Source of the DNA: an uncultured Erythrobacter sp.
Lineage (GTDB): Bacteria; Pseudomonadota; Alphaproteobacteria; Sphingomonadales; Sphingomonadaceae
Direction: 5' to 3'
Assembly: GCA_947499505.1 (NCBI GenBank)
Contig: CANMOQ010000001.1
Coordinates: 230,037-294,036, forward strand
DNA: 64,000 bases
In this document: piece after piece, positions 16,927-26,311 of the stretch
How positions within the stretch are numbered: the stretch's first letter is position 1
How the letters are laid out: each line of letters starts with the position of its first letter
Program-made: the position numbers and the translations under genes
Notes under the pieces: model-generated
The model's input: only the letters and a program-made list of their open reading frames with translations
The model's database searches: none
What the model was told of the DNA's origin: nothing

Positions 16927-18750
16927 TTGCAATGCGCTGCGGCTAACCTATGCTTGTTCCTCGCGCAGGGGCCCATTTTTTTCGAGTTTGGTCGGGCCCG
17001 CGCTGGGGAGACAATTATCCATAACAACACCGTCAGCGACGCGAGCGCGCCAGCCAGCGCGCCGATTGCGCCTCCACTTGTTGATCTACCAATTGGGACT
17101 CACGATAGCGGCTTTTACGATGGCTTCAGCCGCGCCGTGACAATCCCGTCCAAGATCATCGTATCATTTATCATCATGTGGGCGATCTTCTTTCCAGTGA
17201 ATGCGCTGGAAACTTTGGGTGCTGCGAACACCTCAATTATTTCGCTGTTTGGCGGTTGGTACATCTACCTCGTTGCGGCTCTGGTCGTGGTGTGCACTGT
17301 ACTTGCGGTGATTCCGCAATCGGGCAGTCTTCGGCTGGGGGCACTGGACGAGAAGCCGGAATTCTCGCGTTTCTCCTGGTTCGCCATGCTGTTTGGCGCG
17401 GGGATCGGCATTGGGATGCTGACCTTCTCCACTGGAGAGCCGCTGGCGCACTTTGCCAACAATCCCGACATTATCCGCGGGGATATTGAGCCGCTGTCAG
17501 CGGAAGCAGTGCGTCCGGCCTATCTCTACACCTTCCTTCATTGGGGCTTTGGCGCATGGTGCACCTATGCTCTGGTCGGGCTGGGCATTGCCTATGTCGC
17601 GCACCGGCGTGACCTGCCGCTAACGATCCGGTCTAGTCTTGCTCCCTTGTTCGGCAAGGTCATGTCAGGCCCAGCGGGGCATATCGTCGATGTCGTCGCG
17701 GTGGTCGCGACCATCCTTGGAGTAGCCTACACGCTTGGCTTTGGTGTCGAGCAGTTTGTTGCGGGCCTCTACCGAATTGGCATGGGTGATTGGCTGATGA
17801 CGGCCGGTGACGATGGCGCGTTGGCTGCCTCCAACGCCGGGATCATAACCGCGCTGCTGGTACTGGTTGGTGCTTCGACCGTCAGTGCATTGTCCGGAGT
17901 TGGGCGTGGGATCAAATGGCTTTCCAACCTCAATATGGGGCTGTCTTTCGCGCTCTTGGCGCTATTCGCGACTGTTGGGTCTGGCCTGTACGGATTGAAA
18001 CTGCTGGGCGTTGCGACCTGGGATTATGTTATCACCTTGCCGCAGCAATCGCTCGCGCGTTTCATCTCCGATGGCAGCGAGGTAGGCGACGCGCTGGTCT
18101 CTTGGCAGCTCGGGTGGTCAGTTTCCTATTGGGCGTGGTGGATCGCCTTTGCCCCGTTCGTTGGCATGTTTATCGCGCGGATTTCGCGTGGTCGCACCCT
18201 TCGCGAATATGTGTTCGGCGTGGCGATGGTGCCTTCACTCATGTGCTTTGTGTGGATGGCGCTGGTGGGCGGCACAGCCATCGATCTGGAGCTAAGCGGC
18301 GCAGCGGATGGCGCCATTCTCGCGGCTCCCATGGCGGATCAACTCTATGCAACCTTGGCCGCAATGCTGGGCGATGGAACCGCGCTGATCGTGTCCGGCT
18401 TGGTTGTCGTTTTGCTGATGACCTACCTCATCACATCGGCTGACAGTGCGATCCTGATCGTCAACACAATCAATGGTGCGGGCGAAGACGAGGGCTCGCG
18501 CCGTTATCACATCTTTTTCTGGGGAATTGCACTGGCGTTTGTCGTTGGATCCATGCTGATCCTCGGCGGGATCGAGGCGATCCGCATCACCATGATCATC
18601 GGCGCATTGCCGTTCTCATTTGTGGTTCTGCTGATGATGATTTCGATCGTGAAGGCGATCGTTTTCGACGTTGTGCGCAAACATCACGGCGTGCCTACTA
18701 CTGCAGAAGCGTGCGAGGAATGGAATGAGAAAGTAATGGCAAAAGAATAA
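16927..18750 (+). CDS. BCCT-family transporter (betaine/choline/carnitine type)
   Basis: Inner-membrane secondary transporter with about 12 helices. Family motifs: MLFGAGIGIGMLTFSTGEPLAHF in helix 3, FLHWGFGAWCTYALVG, and SVSYWAWWIAFAPFVGMFIARISRGRTLREYVFG in helices 8-9. BCCT proteins carry quaternary ammonium compounds such as glycine betaine, usually with Na+ or H+. The substrate is unknown, and its place between a GH3 enzyme and a TonB receptor is unusual. The start is unresolved: the only ordinary start codons that keep the frame are TTG at 16927 and TTG at 16954. The strongest Shine-Dalgarno match (GGGGAG at about 17004) is followed only by ATT/ATC codons. The membrane part begins near 17140. 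Confidence 0.85.
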   Translation: MQCAAANLCLFLAQGPIFFEFGRARAGETIIHNNTVSDASAPASAPIAPPLVDLPIGTHDSGFYDGFSRAVTIPSKIIVSFIIMWAIFFPVNALETLGAANTSIISLFGGWYIYLVAALVVVCTVLAVIPQSGSLRLGALDEKPEFSRFSWFAMLFGAGIGIGMLTFSTGEPLAHFANNPDIIRGDIEPLSAEAVRPAYLYTFLHWGFGAWCTYALVGLGIAYVAHRRDLPLTIRSSLAPLFGKVMSGPAGHIVDVVAVVATILGVAYTLGFGVEQFVAGLYRIGMGDWLMTAGDDGALAASNAGIITALLVLVGASTVSALSGVGRGIKWLSNLNMGLSFALLALFATVGSGLYGLKLLGVATWDYVITLPQQSLARFISDGSEVGDALVSWQLGWSVSYWAWWIAFAPFVGMFIARISRGRTLREYVFGVAMVPSLMCFVWMALVGGTAIDLELSGAADGAILAAPMADQLYATLAAMLGDGTALIVSGLVVVLLMTYLITSADSAILIVNTINGAGEDEGSRRYHIFFWGIALAFVVGSMLILGGIEAIRITMIIGALPFSFVVLLMMISIVKAIVFDVVRKHHGVPTTAEACEEWNEKVMAKE

Positions 18751-19102
18751 CTTGCCTTATAGATCGATTGGAACCAAGAGTAAATCAATCGATATTTGCC
18801 ATAACTTGGAAAAATCGAATATAAAGCAAAAGTATAAATCTGAGAAATTGAGAATAAAAAACTTAAAACTATAAGTATGAGTTTCTTATTTCAAAAATTT
18901 CATTCTATATTTGATCATGTTGTTATTTTACAACATGCCGTTTCTAAGTCCTGAAAATTTAACCGCTAGCTGTGGCCGGGCCTTGGATCGCTTGTTACCA
19001 GCCCCTTCAAGAGCGCGAAGTCTTTCTGACTGCGCTATTTTACTGACTCAGCGGCCCATCCGGGCATCGCGGGTCACCTGATGTCTATAGGGGACAAGCA
19101 TA
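18751..19102. other. AT-rich intergenic island with two inverted repeats, upstream of the TonB receptor
   Basis: About 350 bases without a gene. The first two-thirds (to about 18960) are strongly AT-rich compared with all surrounding DNA. An inverted repeat ATCGATTG (18763-18770) / CAATCGAT (18786-18793) follows the BCCT gene. A second, perfect 8-bp one, CATGTTGT (18916-18923) / ACAACATG (18930-18937) with loop TATTTT, lies about 165 bases before the receptor start. They could be a terminator and an operator, respectively. The region must also contain the receptor promoter, but no -35/-10 pair stands out. Confidence 0.5.
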
Positions 19103-21748
19103 ATGGTTAAGTTCGCAAGGCGCGCCTCAGTGAGTGCGCTGGCAATTGCTGTCGCATCACCGGCGGTCGCGCAAGATGCGCCGGCAGGCGAAGCAGAAGA
19201 AGCACGCGGCGGGGTTCCAACTATTGTTGTGACCGCGCAAAAGCGCAGTGAAGATCTGCAGGATGTTCCGGTATCGGTCTCTGCCATCGGTGAAGAGCAG
19301 CTTGATGAGCTGAACATCGATACGTTCGAAGACTATCTCGATCAGCTGCCAACTGTCACCGCTGGTGGCAGCGGCCCGGGCCAAAGTACGATCTACATTC
19401 GCGGTCTTGCATCAACCACGCCGAACCTTTCGGTCGCTGGTGTCGCAGGCCTCGCGCCAAACGTGGCGCTCTATCTCGATGAGCAGCCGCTTGCACAGCC
19501 AGGCCGTAACCTCGACGTATACGCCGCTGACCTTGAGCGGATCGAAGTGCTTTCCGGCCCGCAAGGCACTCTCTTCGGTGCAAGCTCGCAAGCTGGCGTC
19601 GTTCGTTTGATCACCAACAAGCCTGATCTCAGCGGTTTTGACGCTGGGTTCTCTGGCGGCGTGTCTTTCACCAAAGGCGGTGAAGCAAGCTACAAGGCCG
19701 AGGCGATGGTCAACGTGCCAGTGACTGATGCGTTTGCTCTGCGCGGCGTGGTCTTCCTTGATGATCAAGGCGGCTACATCGATAATGTCGCGGGCACTCG
19801 CAATGTCAGCGAAAGCGCGCGTTTCCGTCCATCGGGAACGGTCCGCTCAAACGGTGTTCCCGTGAATGCCAATCGCGGCGGCTTCCAAGCGGGCGCCGAT
19901 CTGTCGGCGGTCACCTTCATCGATGCTGACAATGCTGGTCTGGTCGAAGACAATTTCAACGACACCCAATATTCCGGCTTCCGCGCGAGCGCATTGTGGG
20001 AAGTGACGCCTGACTGGAAAGTCACATTGTCGCACACCCGCCAGAGCGTCGAATCTGATGGCGTGTTCTTTGCCGACCCAGAACTGGGTCTCGACAATCT
20101 CGAAATTCAGCGTTTCGAAGATGACCGTCTCGAAGATAATTTCTCGAACACCAGCTGGACGGTCGAAGGCCGCTTGGCGATGCTCGATATCGTCTACACC
20201 GGTGCTTACACCGACCGTGAGACAGAGCAGCGGGTTGATTATTCCGATTATCTGTTCGTTGGTCAGTACCTGCCGTATTACATCTGTGATGGCTCGGTCA
20301 GCTACCCTGGTGCAGCCGCACCAAGCGGAACGTGCCAGGCGCCAAACCTGTTTGTCACCTCAGACAGCAACACCACTGTCTTCACGCAAGAGCTGCGCTT
20401 CAGCACTCCAGCGGAAAACCGCTGGCGCGTGACGGCGGGCGGGTTTTACTCCGATCTTGAGCTGCAAGAGCGCAACGACTTTGCCTATCCGGGCAATGTT
20501 CTGGCTCAGCCATTTGGTCCATTTGCACCGAACTTCCCGCAAGCCGGTTTCATCTCTGAAGAAGGTCCGTTCCCAGCGAGCACGATCTTCCGCAATGACA
20601 TTCGCCGGACCGATGAGCAGTTTGGTATCTTTGGCGAGGCAAGCTTTGACCTCGTCCCAGACCTGCTGACCGCGACATTCGGCGCACGTTATTACGATGT
20701 CGAAGTTGATTTCGAAGGCAGCGCCAACGGCTCGTTCTGTAACTCAGGCGCAGCCGAAGACGCGAACGCATTCGGCACCAATATCAATGATCTGTATGAT
20801 GGTGACGGACAGTTTACCTTCATCGGTTCTTGCAATGCGGCACTGCGTCAAACCTTCACTCTGGGCGATAGCATTGCCGATATTGAGGCGGCGGGCCTTA
20901 GCACCGCGCAAGCGACACAAGTGTTCAACGCGCTGCAAGCGCCAGACGTCGCCAAGACCAGCGGGACCATCTTCAAAGGCACGCTAACCGTGACGCCGAA
21001 CGAAGACATGCTTTTCTACGCGACCTATTCGGAAGGCTTCCGTCCTGGCTTGCTCAACCGTCCCGGCGGTGCGCAAGGTGCCAACGGCTTTACGGTCCCG
21101 TTTGAACTCGAAACCGATGAAGTCCAGAACTACGAATTCGGTTGGAAGCTTGACTTGGTCGACGGCCAGCTGCGTTTCAACGGCAGCGCGTTCTATGTCG
21201 ACATCAGCAATCTCCAGACGACGATTTTTGATCCGAGCATCACCAATCTGTTCTTCTCGGACAATGCCGCCAATGCAGAGATCTATGGTTTGGAGGCGGA
21301 CTTCACAGTCGCTCCGTACGCAACGCCGGGTCTGACAATTGCTGGTGCTTTCTCGGTACTCGACACCGAAATCACCGAGGTTCTCACACCGACAAATGAC
21401 GTGCTTGCCGGAACAAACCTAGCGTTCGCACCATCATTCCAAGGCAATTTGCGGGTCCGCTACGAATGGGATCTCAGTGACACTTTGGGCGCTTACATTC
21501 AGCCTCAAGTGAGCCATTCGGCATCCAAGCTGACCGACATTATCGAGATCAACAAGCTTGAGCTCGACAGCTACACCTTGGTTGATCTGGCGGCGGGCGT
21601 GACCTCCGACAATTGGAAGTTCGAGATCTATGGTGAGAACCTGTTTGATGAGCGCGCCGAGATTTCCGGCAACTTCATCAATGACCGGGCTCGCATCACC
21701 ACCAATCGTCCACTGACGGTCGGAATGCGGATTTCCTACGACTATTGA
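19103..21748 (+). CDS. TonB-dependent outer-membrane receptor
   Basis: An 881-residue outer-membrane importer driven by TonB-ExbBD. A signal peptide (ASVSALAIAVASPAVAQ) is followed by a TonB-box-like segment (TIVVTAQKRSEDLQDVPVSVS) and the plug domain (about residues 55-165, with IYIRGLAS, YLDEQPL and RIEVLSGPQGTLFGASSQAGVVRLITNKP). The C-terminal barrel ends in the aromatic RISYDY. There is no N-terminal FecA-type signalling extension. GGGGAC precedes the ATG. The substrate is unknown; the neighbouring glycosidase and sugar genes suggest a glycan, though receptors of this sequence type in sphingomonads are numerous. A strong terminator follows at 21772-21818. Confidence 0.93.
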   Translation: MVKFARRASVSALAIAVASPAVAQDAPAGEAEEARGGVPTIVVTAQKRSEDLQDVPVSVSAIGEEQLDELNIDTFEDYLDQLPTVTAGGSGPGQSTIYIRGLASTTPNLSVAGVAGLAPNVALYLDEQPLAQPGRNLDVYAADLERIEVLSGPQGTLFGASSQAGVVRLITNKPDLSGFDAGFSGGVSFTKGGEASYKAEAMVNVPVTDAFALRGVVFLDDQGGYIDNVAGTRNVSESARFRPSGTVRSNGVPVNANRGGFQAGADLSAVTFIDADNAGLVEDNFNDTQYSGFRASALWEVTPDWKVTLSHTRQSVESDGVFFADPELGLDNLEIQRFEDDRLEDNFSNTSWTVEGRLAMLDIVYTGAYTDRETEQRVDYSDYLFVGQYLPYYICDGSVSYPGAAAPSGTCQAPNLFVTSDSNTTVFTQELRFSTPAENRWRVTAGGFYSDLELQERNDFAYPGNVLAQPFGPFAPNFPQAGFISEEGPFPASTIFRNDIRRTDEQFGIFGEASFDLVPDLLTATFGARYYDVEVDFEGSANGSFCNSGAAEDANAFGTNINDLYDGDGQFTFIGSCNAALRQTFTLGDSIADIEAAGLSTAQATQVFNALQAPDVAKTSGTIFKGTLTVTPNEDMLFYATYSEGFRPGLLNRPGGAQGANGFTVPFELETDEVQNYEFGWKLDLVDGQLRFNGSAFYVDISNLQTTIFDPSITNLFFSDNAANAEIYGLEADFTVAPYATPGLTIAGAFSVLDTEITEVLTPTNDVLAGTNLAFAPSFQGNLRVRYEWDLSDTLGAYIQPQVSHSASKLTDIIEINKLELDSYTLVDLAAGVTSDNWKFEIYGENLFDERAEISGNFINDRARITTNRPLTVGMRISYDY

Positions 21749-21771
21749 TCTGACACAATCAGCAAGACAAT

Positions 21772-21818
21772 GCGGCGGGAATGGATCTTGATGGGTTCAT
21801 TTCCGCCGCTTTGCTTTT
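21772..21818 (+). terminator. Rho-independent terminator after the TonB receptor gene
   Basis: A 16-bp stem (21772-21787 with 21794-21809, allowing G-U pairs) closes a 6-base TTGATG loop and is followed directly by TTTGCTTTT. The first seven pairs, GCGGCGG with CCGCCGC, are perfect. This is the clearest intrinsic terminator in the window and separates the receptor gene from the sulfotransferase gene. Confidence 0.8.
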
Positions 21819-21859
21819 GGGCTCTGGGCTTATGCGGACAGGATTTGTAAGGCGGTGAA

Positions 21860-23821
21860 ATGGCGACACGCGAAGAGCTGCTGAAAACCGCGCAAGAGGC
21901 GCTGCAACAGGGCCGCTTTGAAGAGGGGCTGGCGCACGCGAACTCAGTGCTTGCTGACCAGCACGAGGATGGCGACGCGCTTTACTTGGCCGCTGTTGCA
22001 TGCCGATATCTTGGGCGCCTCGATGAAGCAGCAGGCCACTTGAGACAGCTGCATGCCGCCATGCCAGAATATGGCCGGGCCTGGCAGGAAGAGGGGCATT
22101 TGGCGCTTGCCTGGGGGCAGAGCGAAAATGCGCTTGCTGCCTTTGCCCGCGCCACCCGGTTTAACCCGGCGCTTGAGGCCAGTTGGCGCGAACAAGCGCG
22201 CATCGCTAGCGGGGCAGGGCGCGCAGCAGAAGCGGCCGCTGCGAGCGCGCAGCAGCAACGGCTCGCTACACTGCCGCGTGAGCTGATTGCGGTTACCAAT
22301 CATTTGGCGGAAGGGCGCGTGCTACGCGCGGAAGAGATCTGCCGATATTTCCTGCGTTCCAACCCTCGTAATGTTGAGGGGATGCGTCTGCTCGCCAAGA
22401 TCGGGCTGGAGTTGGGCATTCTGGATGATGCGGAGTTCTTGCTGGAAAGCGCGGTGACGTTTGAGCCGGACAATATCCAGTTGCGGCTCGACTATGTTGA
22501 TGTGCTGCGCCGCCGGCAAAAGTTTGAGCGCGCGCGGGAAGAAGCGGAGGCGCTCCACGCCAGTGACCCTGACAATCCGCTGTTCCAATCGCGGCTTGCC
22601 ATCGAAAGCATGCAGACGGGCGATTTTGACCGCGCCTTTGAGCTGTTCGAAGCGGTGCTTGCGAAGCTACCTCAAGACCCGGCAACGCTGACCAGTATGG
22701 GCCATGCGCTCAAGACCAAGGGGTGCAGTGAGGACGCGATTTCGCGATACCGCGCGGCCATTGCCGCGAAGGGTGACCATGGCGATGCCTATTACGCGCT
22801 GGCCAATTTGAAGACTTACCGTTTCAGCGACGATGAGCTCAATGCGATGAGCGATCAGGTCGCTCGCCCCGATCTCGCCTTCATGGACCGGGTGCACTTG
22901 TCGTTTGCTCTTGGCAAGGCGCATGAGGATCGCGGTGACTACCAAGAGAGCTTTGCTGCCTATGCGCGGGGCAATGACTTGAAACGCGCGCAAACCCGTT
23001 ACAGCGCCGATGCGATGACCGCTGAGCTAGCGAAGCAGCGCGAGCAGTGCACGGCAGAGCTGTTTGAGAAACATGATAGCGCCGGTCACGATGCACCGGA
23101 CCCGATCTTTATCCTTGGTCTGCCGCGCGCCGGATCAACTCTGCTCGAGCAAATCCTGGCTAGCCACAGCCAAGTTGATGGGACGCTGGAGCTGCCGGAT
23201 ATCCTCGCGCTCGCGCACCGGCTGCGCGGACGCAAGGCTGGGCAATCGCTCTATCCAGCAATGCTGCATGATTTGAGCGGTGAGCAATTGGCGAAGTTTG
23301 GCGAGGAATTCATCACAAACACCCGCGTTCACCGCCAAGGCGCGCCGTTCTTCATCGACAAGATGCCCAACAATTTTCGGCATATTGGGCTGATCCATCT
23401 GATCCTGCCCAATGCCAAGATCATTGATGCGCGGCGCGATCCGATGGATTGCTGCTTTTCCGGGTTTAAGCAGCTGTTCGCTGAGGGGCAGGAGTTCACC
23501 TATGGCCTGACTGAGGTTGGGCGATACTACTCTGACTACGTCGAGCTAATGGACCATTGGGACACGGTGCTGCCTGGTAGGGTTTTGCGCGTGCAGCATG
23601 AGGATGTTCTCGATGATCTCGAAGGGCAGACGCGGCGTATGCTCGAATATCTGGGCCTGCCGTTTGAGGAGGCCTGCCTCGACTTTCACAAGACAGACCG
23701 CGCCGTGCGCACTGCCAGCAGCGAGCAGGTCCGCCAGCCAATCAATCGCAAAGGGCAGGGGGCTTGGAAGCCATTCGAGCCTTACCTTGACGACCTGAAA
23801 AGCGCTTTAGGAAAAGCGTAG
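21860..23821 (+). CDS. TPR-repeat sulfotransferase family protein
   Basis: A 653-residue two-part protein. Residues about 1-400 are tandem TPR-like helical repeats (for example AHANSVLADQHEDGDALYLAA, EICRYFLRSNPRNVEGMRLLA, AISRYRAAIAAKGDHGDAYYA). The C-terminal domain is a PAPS-dependent sulfotransferase: the 5'-phosphosulfate loop FILGLPRAGSTLLEQIL at about 416-430, and the 3'-phosphate motif DARRDPMDCCFS with the DKMPNNF segment before it. This resembles the tyrosylprotein sulfotransferase-like group of alphaproteobacteria. The acceptor is unknown. No signal peptide is visible, so it is probably cytoplasmic. It follows a TonB receptor gene, a pairing I recall as common in this order. Confidence 0.88.
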   Translation: MATREELLKTAQEALQQGRFEEGLAHANSVLADQHEDGDALYLAAVACRYLGRLDEAAGHLRQLHAAMPEYGRAWQEEGHLALAWGQSENALAAFARATRFNPALEASWREQARIASGAGRAAEAAAASAQQQRLATLPRELIAVTNHLAEGRVLRAEEICRYFLRSNPRNVEGMRLLAKIGLELGILDDAEFLLESAVTFEPDNIQLRLDYVDVLRRRQKFERAREEAEALHASDPDNPLFQSRLAIESMQTGDFDRAFELFEAVLAKLPQDPATLTSMGHALKTKGCSEDAISRYRAAIAAKGDHGDAYYALANLKTYRFSDDELNAMSDQVARPDLAFMDRVHLSFALGKAHEDRGDYQESFAAYARGNDLKRAQTRYSADAMTAELAKQREQCTAELFEKHDSAGHDAPDPIFILGLPRAGSTLLEQILASHSQVDGTLELPDILALAHRLRGRKAGQSLYPAMLHDLSGEQLAKFGEEFITNTRVHRQGAPFFIDKMPNNFRHIGLIHLILPNAKIIDARRDPMDCCFSGFKQLFAEGQEFTYGLTEVGRYYSDYVELMDHWDTVLPGRVLRVQHEDVLDDLEGQTRRMLEYLGLPFEEACLDFHKTDRAVRTASSEQVRQPINRKGQGAWKPFEPYLDDLKSALGKA

Positions 23822-23825
23822 ATGC

Positions 23826-26177
23826 TTATGCGGCTGCGGTGCTGACCGGCTGCGCTTTTGATGCTTCGGCAGACTTCAGAAACTCCACAAAATCCTTCCA
23901 ATCCATCGGCTTGCCGATTTCCCAGCCCTGCACATAGTCACACCCGAACTCTGCGAGCGCTTCGATTGTCTCTGCGTCTTCAACGCCCTCCGCAACGATG
24001 TCGAACGAGAGCGCATGCGCCAGATCAATCGTGGATTGCACCATGATCCGGTCGGCGCGGTTGGCCACGAGATCGCGCACAAAGCTCTGGTCGAGTTTGA
24101 TCTCTTGGGCGGGAAAGCCCTGCAGATAGTTGAGCGTTGCCTGGCCCGTCCCATAGTCATCGATGGAAATGCGCGCGCCAGCATCGGTAAAGCGCTTCAG
24201 TGTAGTCTTGGCCAGCTCTGGATCGGCCAGCGGCGCGCTCTCAGTAACTTCCAGCGTGATGCCAGATGCGCCTTTGCTATGCGCCTCTTCCATCATCGCG
24301 ATTGCGCTGTCGACGAAGGACGCATCGGACAGCAATTGCGCCGAAATGTTGACGGCCAATTGCACTGGCTGCCCGGCTTCATTGGCTTCGCGGCTGCGCT
24401 CCAGCGCTTTGGCGAGGACAAACTTGGTGAGGCCACTGACTTGGCCTTTGGTTTCTAAAATCGGGATAAAGTCAGCGGGTGAGATCCGTCCCAAGGTCGG
24501 ACTGTCCCAGCGTACGAGGCATTCTGCGCCGTAAATTACTCTGTCGGACAGTCGCATTTTCGGTTGGAACACAACGTGGATCGCATCGGTCTCCATCGCG
24601 TCGTCGAGCTCGCCCAGAATTCGCTGCTGGAATTGCGCTTCATCTTGAAGCCCGAGCGCGCTGGTGGACCAGTCAATGCCGCGTCGGCGGGCATATTCTG
24701 CCGCCGTTACAGCATCAGCGATGGAGCCTTGTGAGCTGCCGAAGAAGGCTTTGATCTTCAGCCGCTTCTCATCAAGATCAAATGGCGCCGCAAAGGAGGA
24801 TTGCGCCGATGCAAAGTGCTCTTCAAGAGCGTCTGCTTGATCTTTCGGAACAAACCAAGCGAACATCGCGCGATCAAGTCGATAAACCTGCTCTGATCCT
24901 GCGAGCGCTACCAGTCGTTTTGCGATCTTACGCTCGATGCGCGGCAAGTCAGTGCCAGATATGATGGCCTCAATCTGCTCAAAATCATCAATTCTGGCGA
25001 CCGCAATTGCTCGGTCTGTTTGGTCCGTAAGCTCGATTTCCAGAGCGCGGCGATTGGGGAGACCGGATGTTGCATCGGTGCGCCGCGCATGGCGCAGGCT
25101 GAGCGCAGATGTGATCAATCGGTGCAATCCAATGAAACTGCCAAGCAAGATCATGATTGGGATCAGTTGGATGTAGGGCAGCGCGAATTGGTCAAAGGCG
25201 AGCGCGATGCCAACTACCGTTGCTCCGATGACAACAGCGCCAAAGGCGACGCGGGAGCGACCTTGAGAAAGCGAGCGAAGCATGACCGCTAAGGCCATCG
25301 CTGCAATGGTCAGGGGGAGCCACGGTCCGCTGTCGCTGCGCATGCGGTTTTGCAGGAGAGTCTCTGCGGCTTGCGCTTGAATAACGACGCCGGGCCGGAC
25401 ACCGAAAAGGGCGGTTGGATAGCGATCGCCCAGTTCGATTGCCGTTGCGCCTATCATGATGCGTTTGCCAAAGACTTGATCGCGCGCGACCTTTCCTTCG
25501 AGCAAATCGACAAAGGAAATTCGCGCTATGGTGTCGGGATCAATCGCTTGGTCGACGCGGAAGTACTGATCGATCCGGCCATGTTCCTCTGCAACCATGC
25601 TGGCGATGGATGGGCGCGGGATGTCATTGGTAGAAACGCCGTAAGGGTAGAATTCAATGCGCCCGTCAGCGTTTGGCAGCACATTGACGGCTGAGAGGAA
25701 TGCGTGCTCGCGAAACTCGGGCAGCGGCAAGGCCTCGGTAACGTCCTCGCCGTTTTCGCCTTCCTTGGCCCGGTTTTCTTGGCGGAAGGTTGGCAGGACC
25801 ACCGACCCGCCCAGTTCTTTGAGCGCACTTGCGAAAAGCGCGTCCTGCTCAGGCGATGAGCGCGACGAGAAATCGACATCGAAGGCGATTTGTTCGGCGC
25901 CTAATCGGTCCAGCTCTAGAATAGCATCGGCATAGAAACGCCGCGGCCAAGGCCATTGGTCGAGTGCCTGGATAGAGCGTCCGTCGATTTCGAGGACAAC
26001 AATTTTGCCGGATGCTTCGCTGATGCGCAATTGGTCGCGATTGTCGCGCAGCGTCTCTTCTGCGTTACCTGACAGCCCGCTCAGCGTTGCCAGCGCGGCG
26101 ATAAGCAGCGCCATTGCAAAGGCGATTGCACGCGCGGCATTGCCCTGCATTGTGACCGAAGCGTTGGCTAGCCGCAC
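23826..26177 (-). CDS. CHASE2-GGDEF-EAL protein, likely c-di-GMP phosphodiesterase with a degenerate cyclase domain
   Basis: A 783-residue inner-membrane signalling protein. One N-terminal TM helix (IAFAMALLIAALATLSGL) precedes an extracytoplasmic CHASE2 sensor (about 40-280; VLEIDGRSIQALDQWPWPRRFYA, DVDFSS, GKRIMIGATA). Three TM helices follow, then a GGDEF-like domain (about 365-510) and an EAL domain (about 530-770). The GGDEF motif is replaced (RLDRAMFAW), so no cyclase activity is expected. The EAL domain keeps ECLVRW, NISAQ, EVTES, DDYGTG, EIKLDQSFV and AEGVED, the usual metal and catalytic residues, so it should hydrolyse c-di-GMP. It is downstream of a FecR-domain gene; CHASE2 and FecR proteins often occur together. 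Confidence 0.9.
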   Translation of the reverse strand: MRLANASVTMQGNAARAIAFAMALLIAALATLSGLSGNAEETLRDNRDQLRISEASGKIVVLEIDGRSIQALDQWPWPRRFYADAILELDRLGAEQIAFDVDFSSRSSPEQDALFASALKELGGSVVLPTFRQENRAKEGENGEDVTEALPLPEFREHAFLSAVNVLPNADGRIEFYPYGVSTNDIPRPSIASMVAEEHGRIDQYFRVDQAIDPDTIARISFVDLLEGKVARDQVFGKRIMIGATAIELGDRYPTALFGVRPGVVIQAQAAETLLQNRMRSDSGPWLPLTIAAMALAVMLRSLSQGRSRVAFGAVVIGATVVGIALAFDQFALPYIQLIPIMILLGSFIGLHRLITSALSLRHARRTDATSGLPNRRALEIELTDQTDRAIAVARIDDFEQIEAIISGTDLPRIERKIAKRLVALAGSEQVYRLDRAMFAWFVPKDQADALEEHFASAQSSFAAPFDLDEKRLKIKAFFGSSQGSIADAVTAAEYARRRGIDWSTSALGLQDEAQFQQRILGELDDAMETDAIHVVFQPKMRLSDRVIYGAECLVRWDSPTLGRISPADFIPILETKGQVSGLTKFVLAKALERSREANEAGQPVQLAVNISAQLLSDASFVDSAIAMMEEAHSKGASGITLEVTESAPLADPELAKTTLKRFTDAGARISIDDYGTGQATLNYLQGFPAQEIKLDQSFVRDLVANRADRIMVQSTIDLAHALSFDIVAEGVEDAETIEALAEFGCDYVQGWEIGKPMDWKDFVEFLKSAEASKAQPVSTAAA

Positions 26178-26244
26178 GCAAATACTCCAATTGGGCGGCT
26201 GAATGCCGCTGCGAAGTGACTGCGTATAGTCAGAAAGAGTTTAA

Positions 26245-26260
26245 GCGAGGTTTCACTCGC
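26245..26260 (-). terminator. Possible weak terminator after the FecR-domain gene
   Basis: GCGAG (26245-26249) and CTCGC (26256-26260) form a 5-bp stem with a 6-base loop. On the minus strand it is followed by TTAAACTCTTTCT, only a partial U-run. It lies between the FecR gene and the CHASE2-EAL gene. Confidence 0.35.
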
Positions 26261-26311
26261 GTTTACCCGGAAAATCAGAGCTTTGGAGAGGCGAACGCCA
26301 ACACGTTTGGC

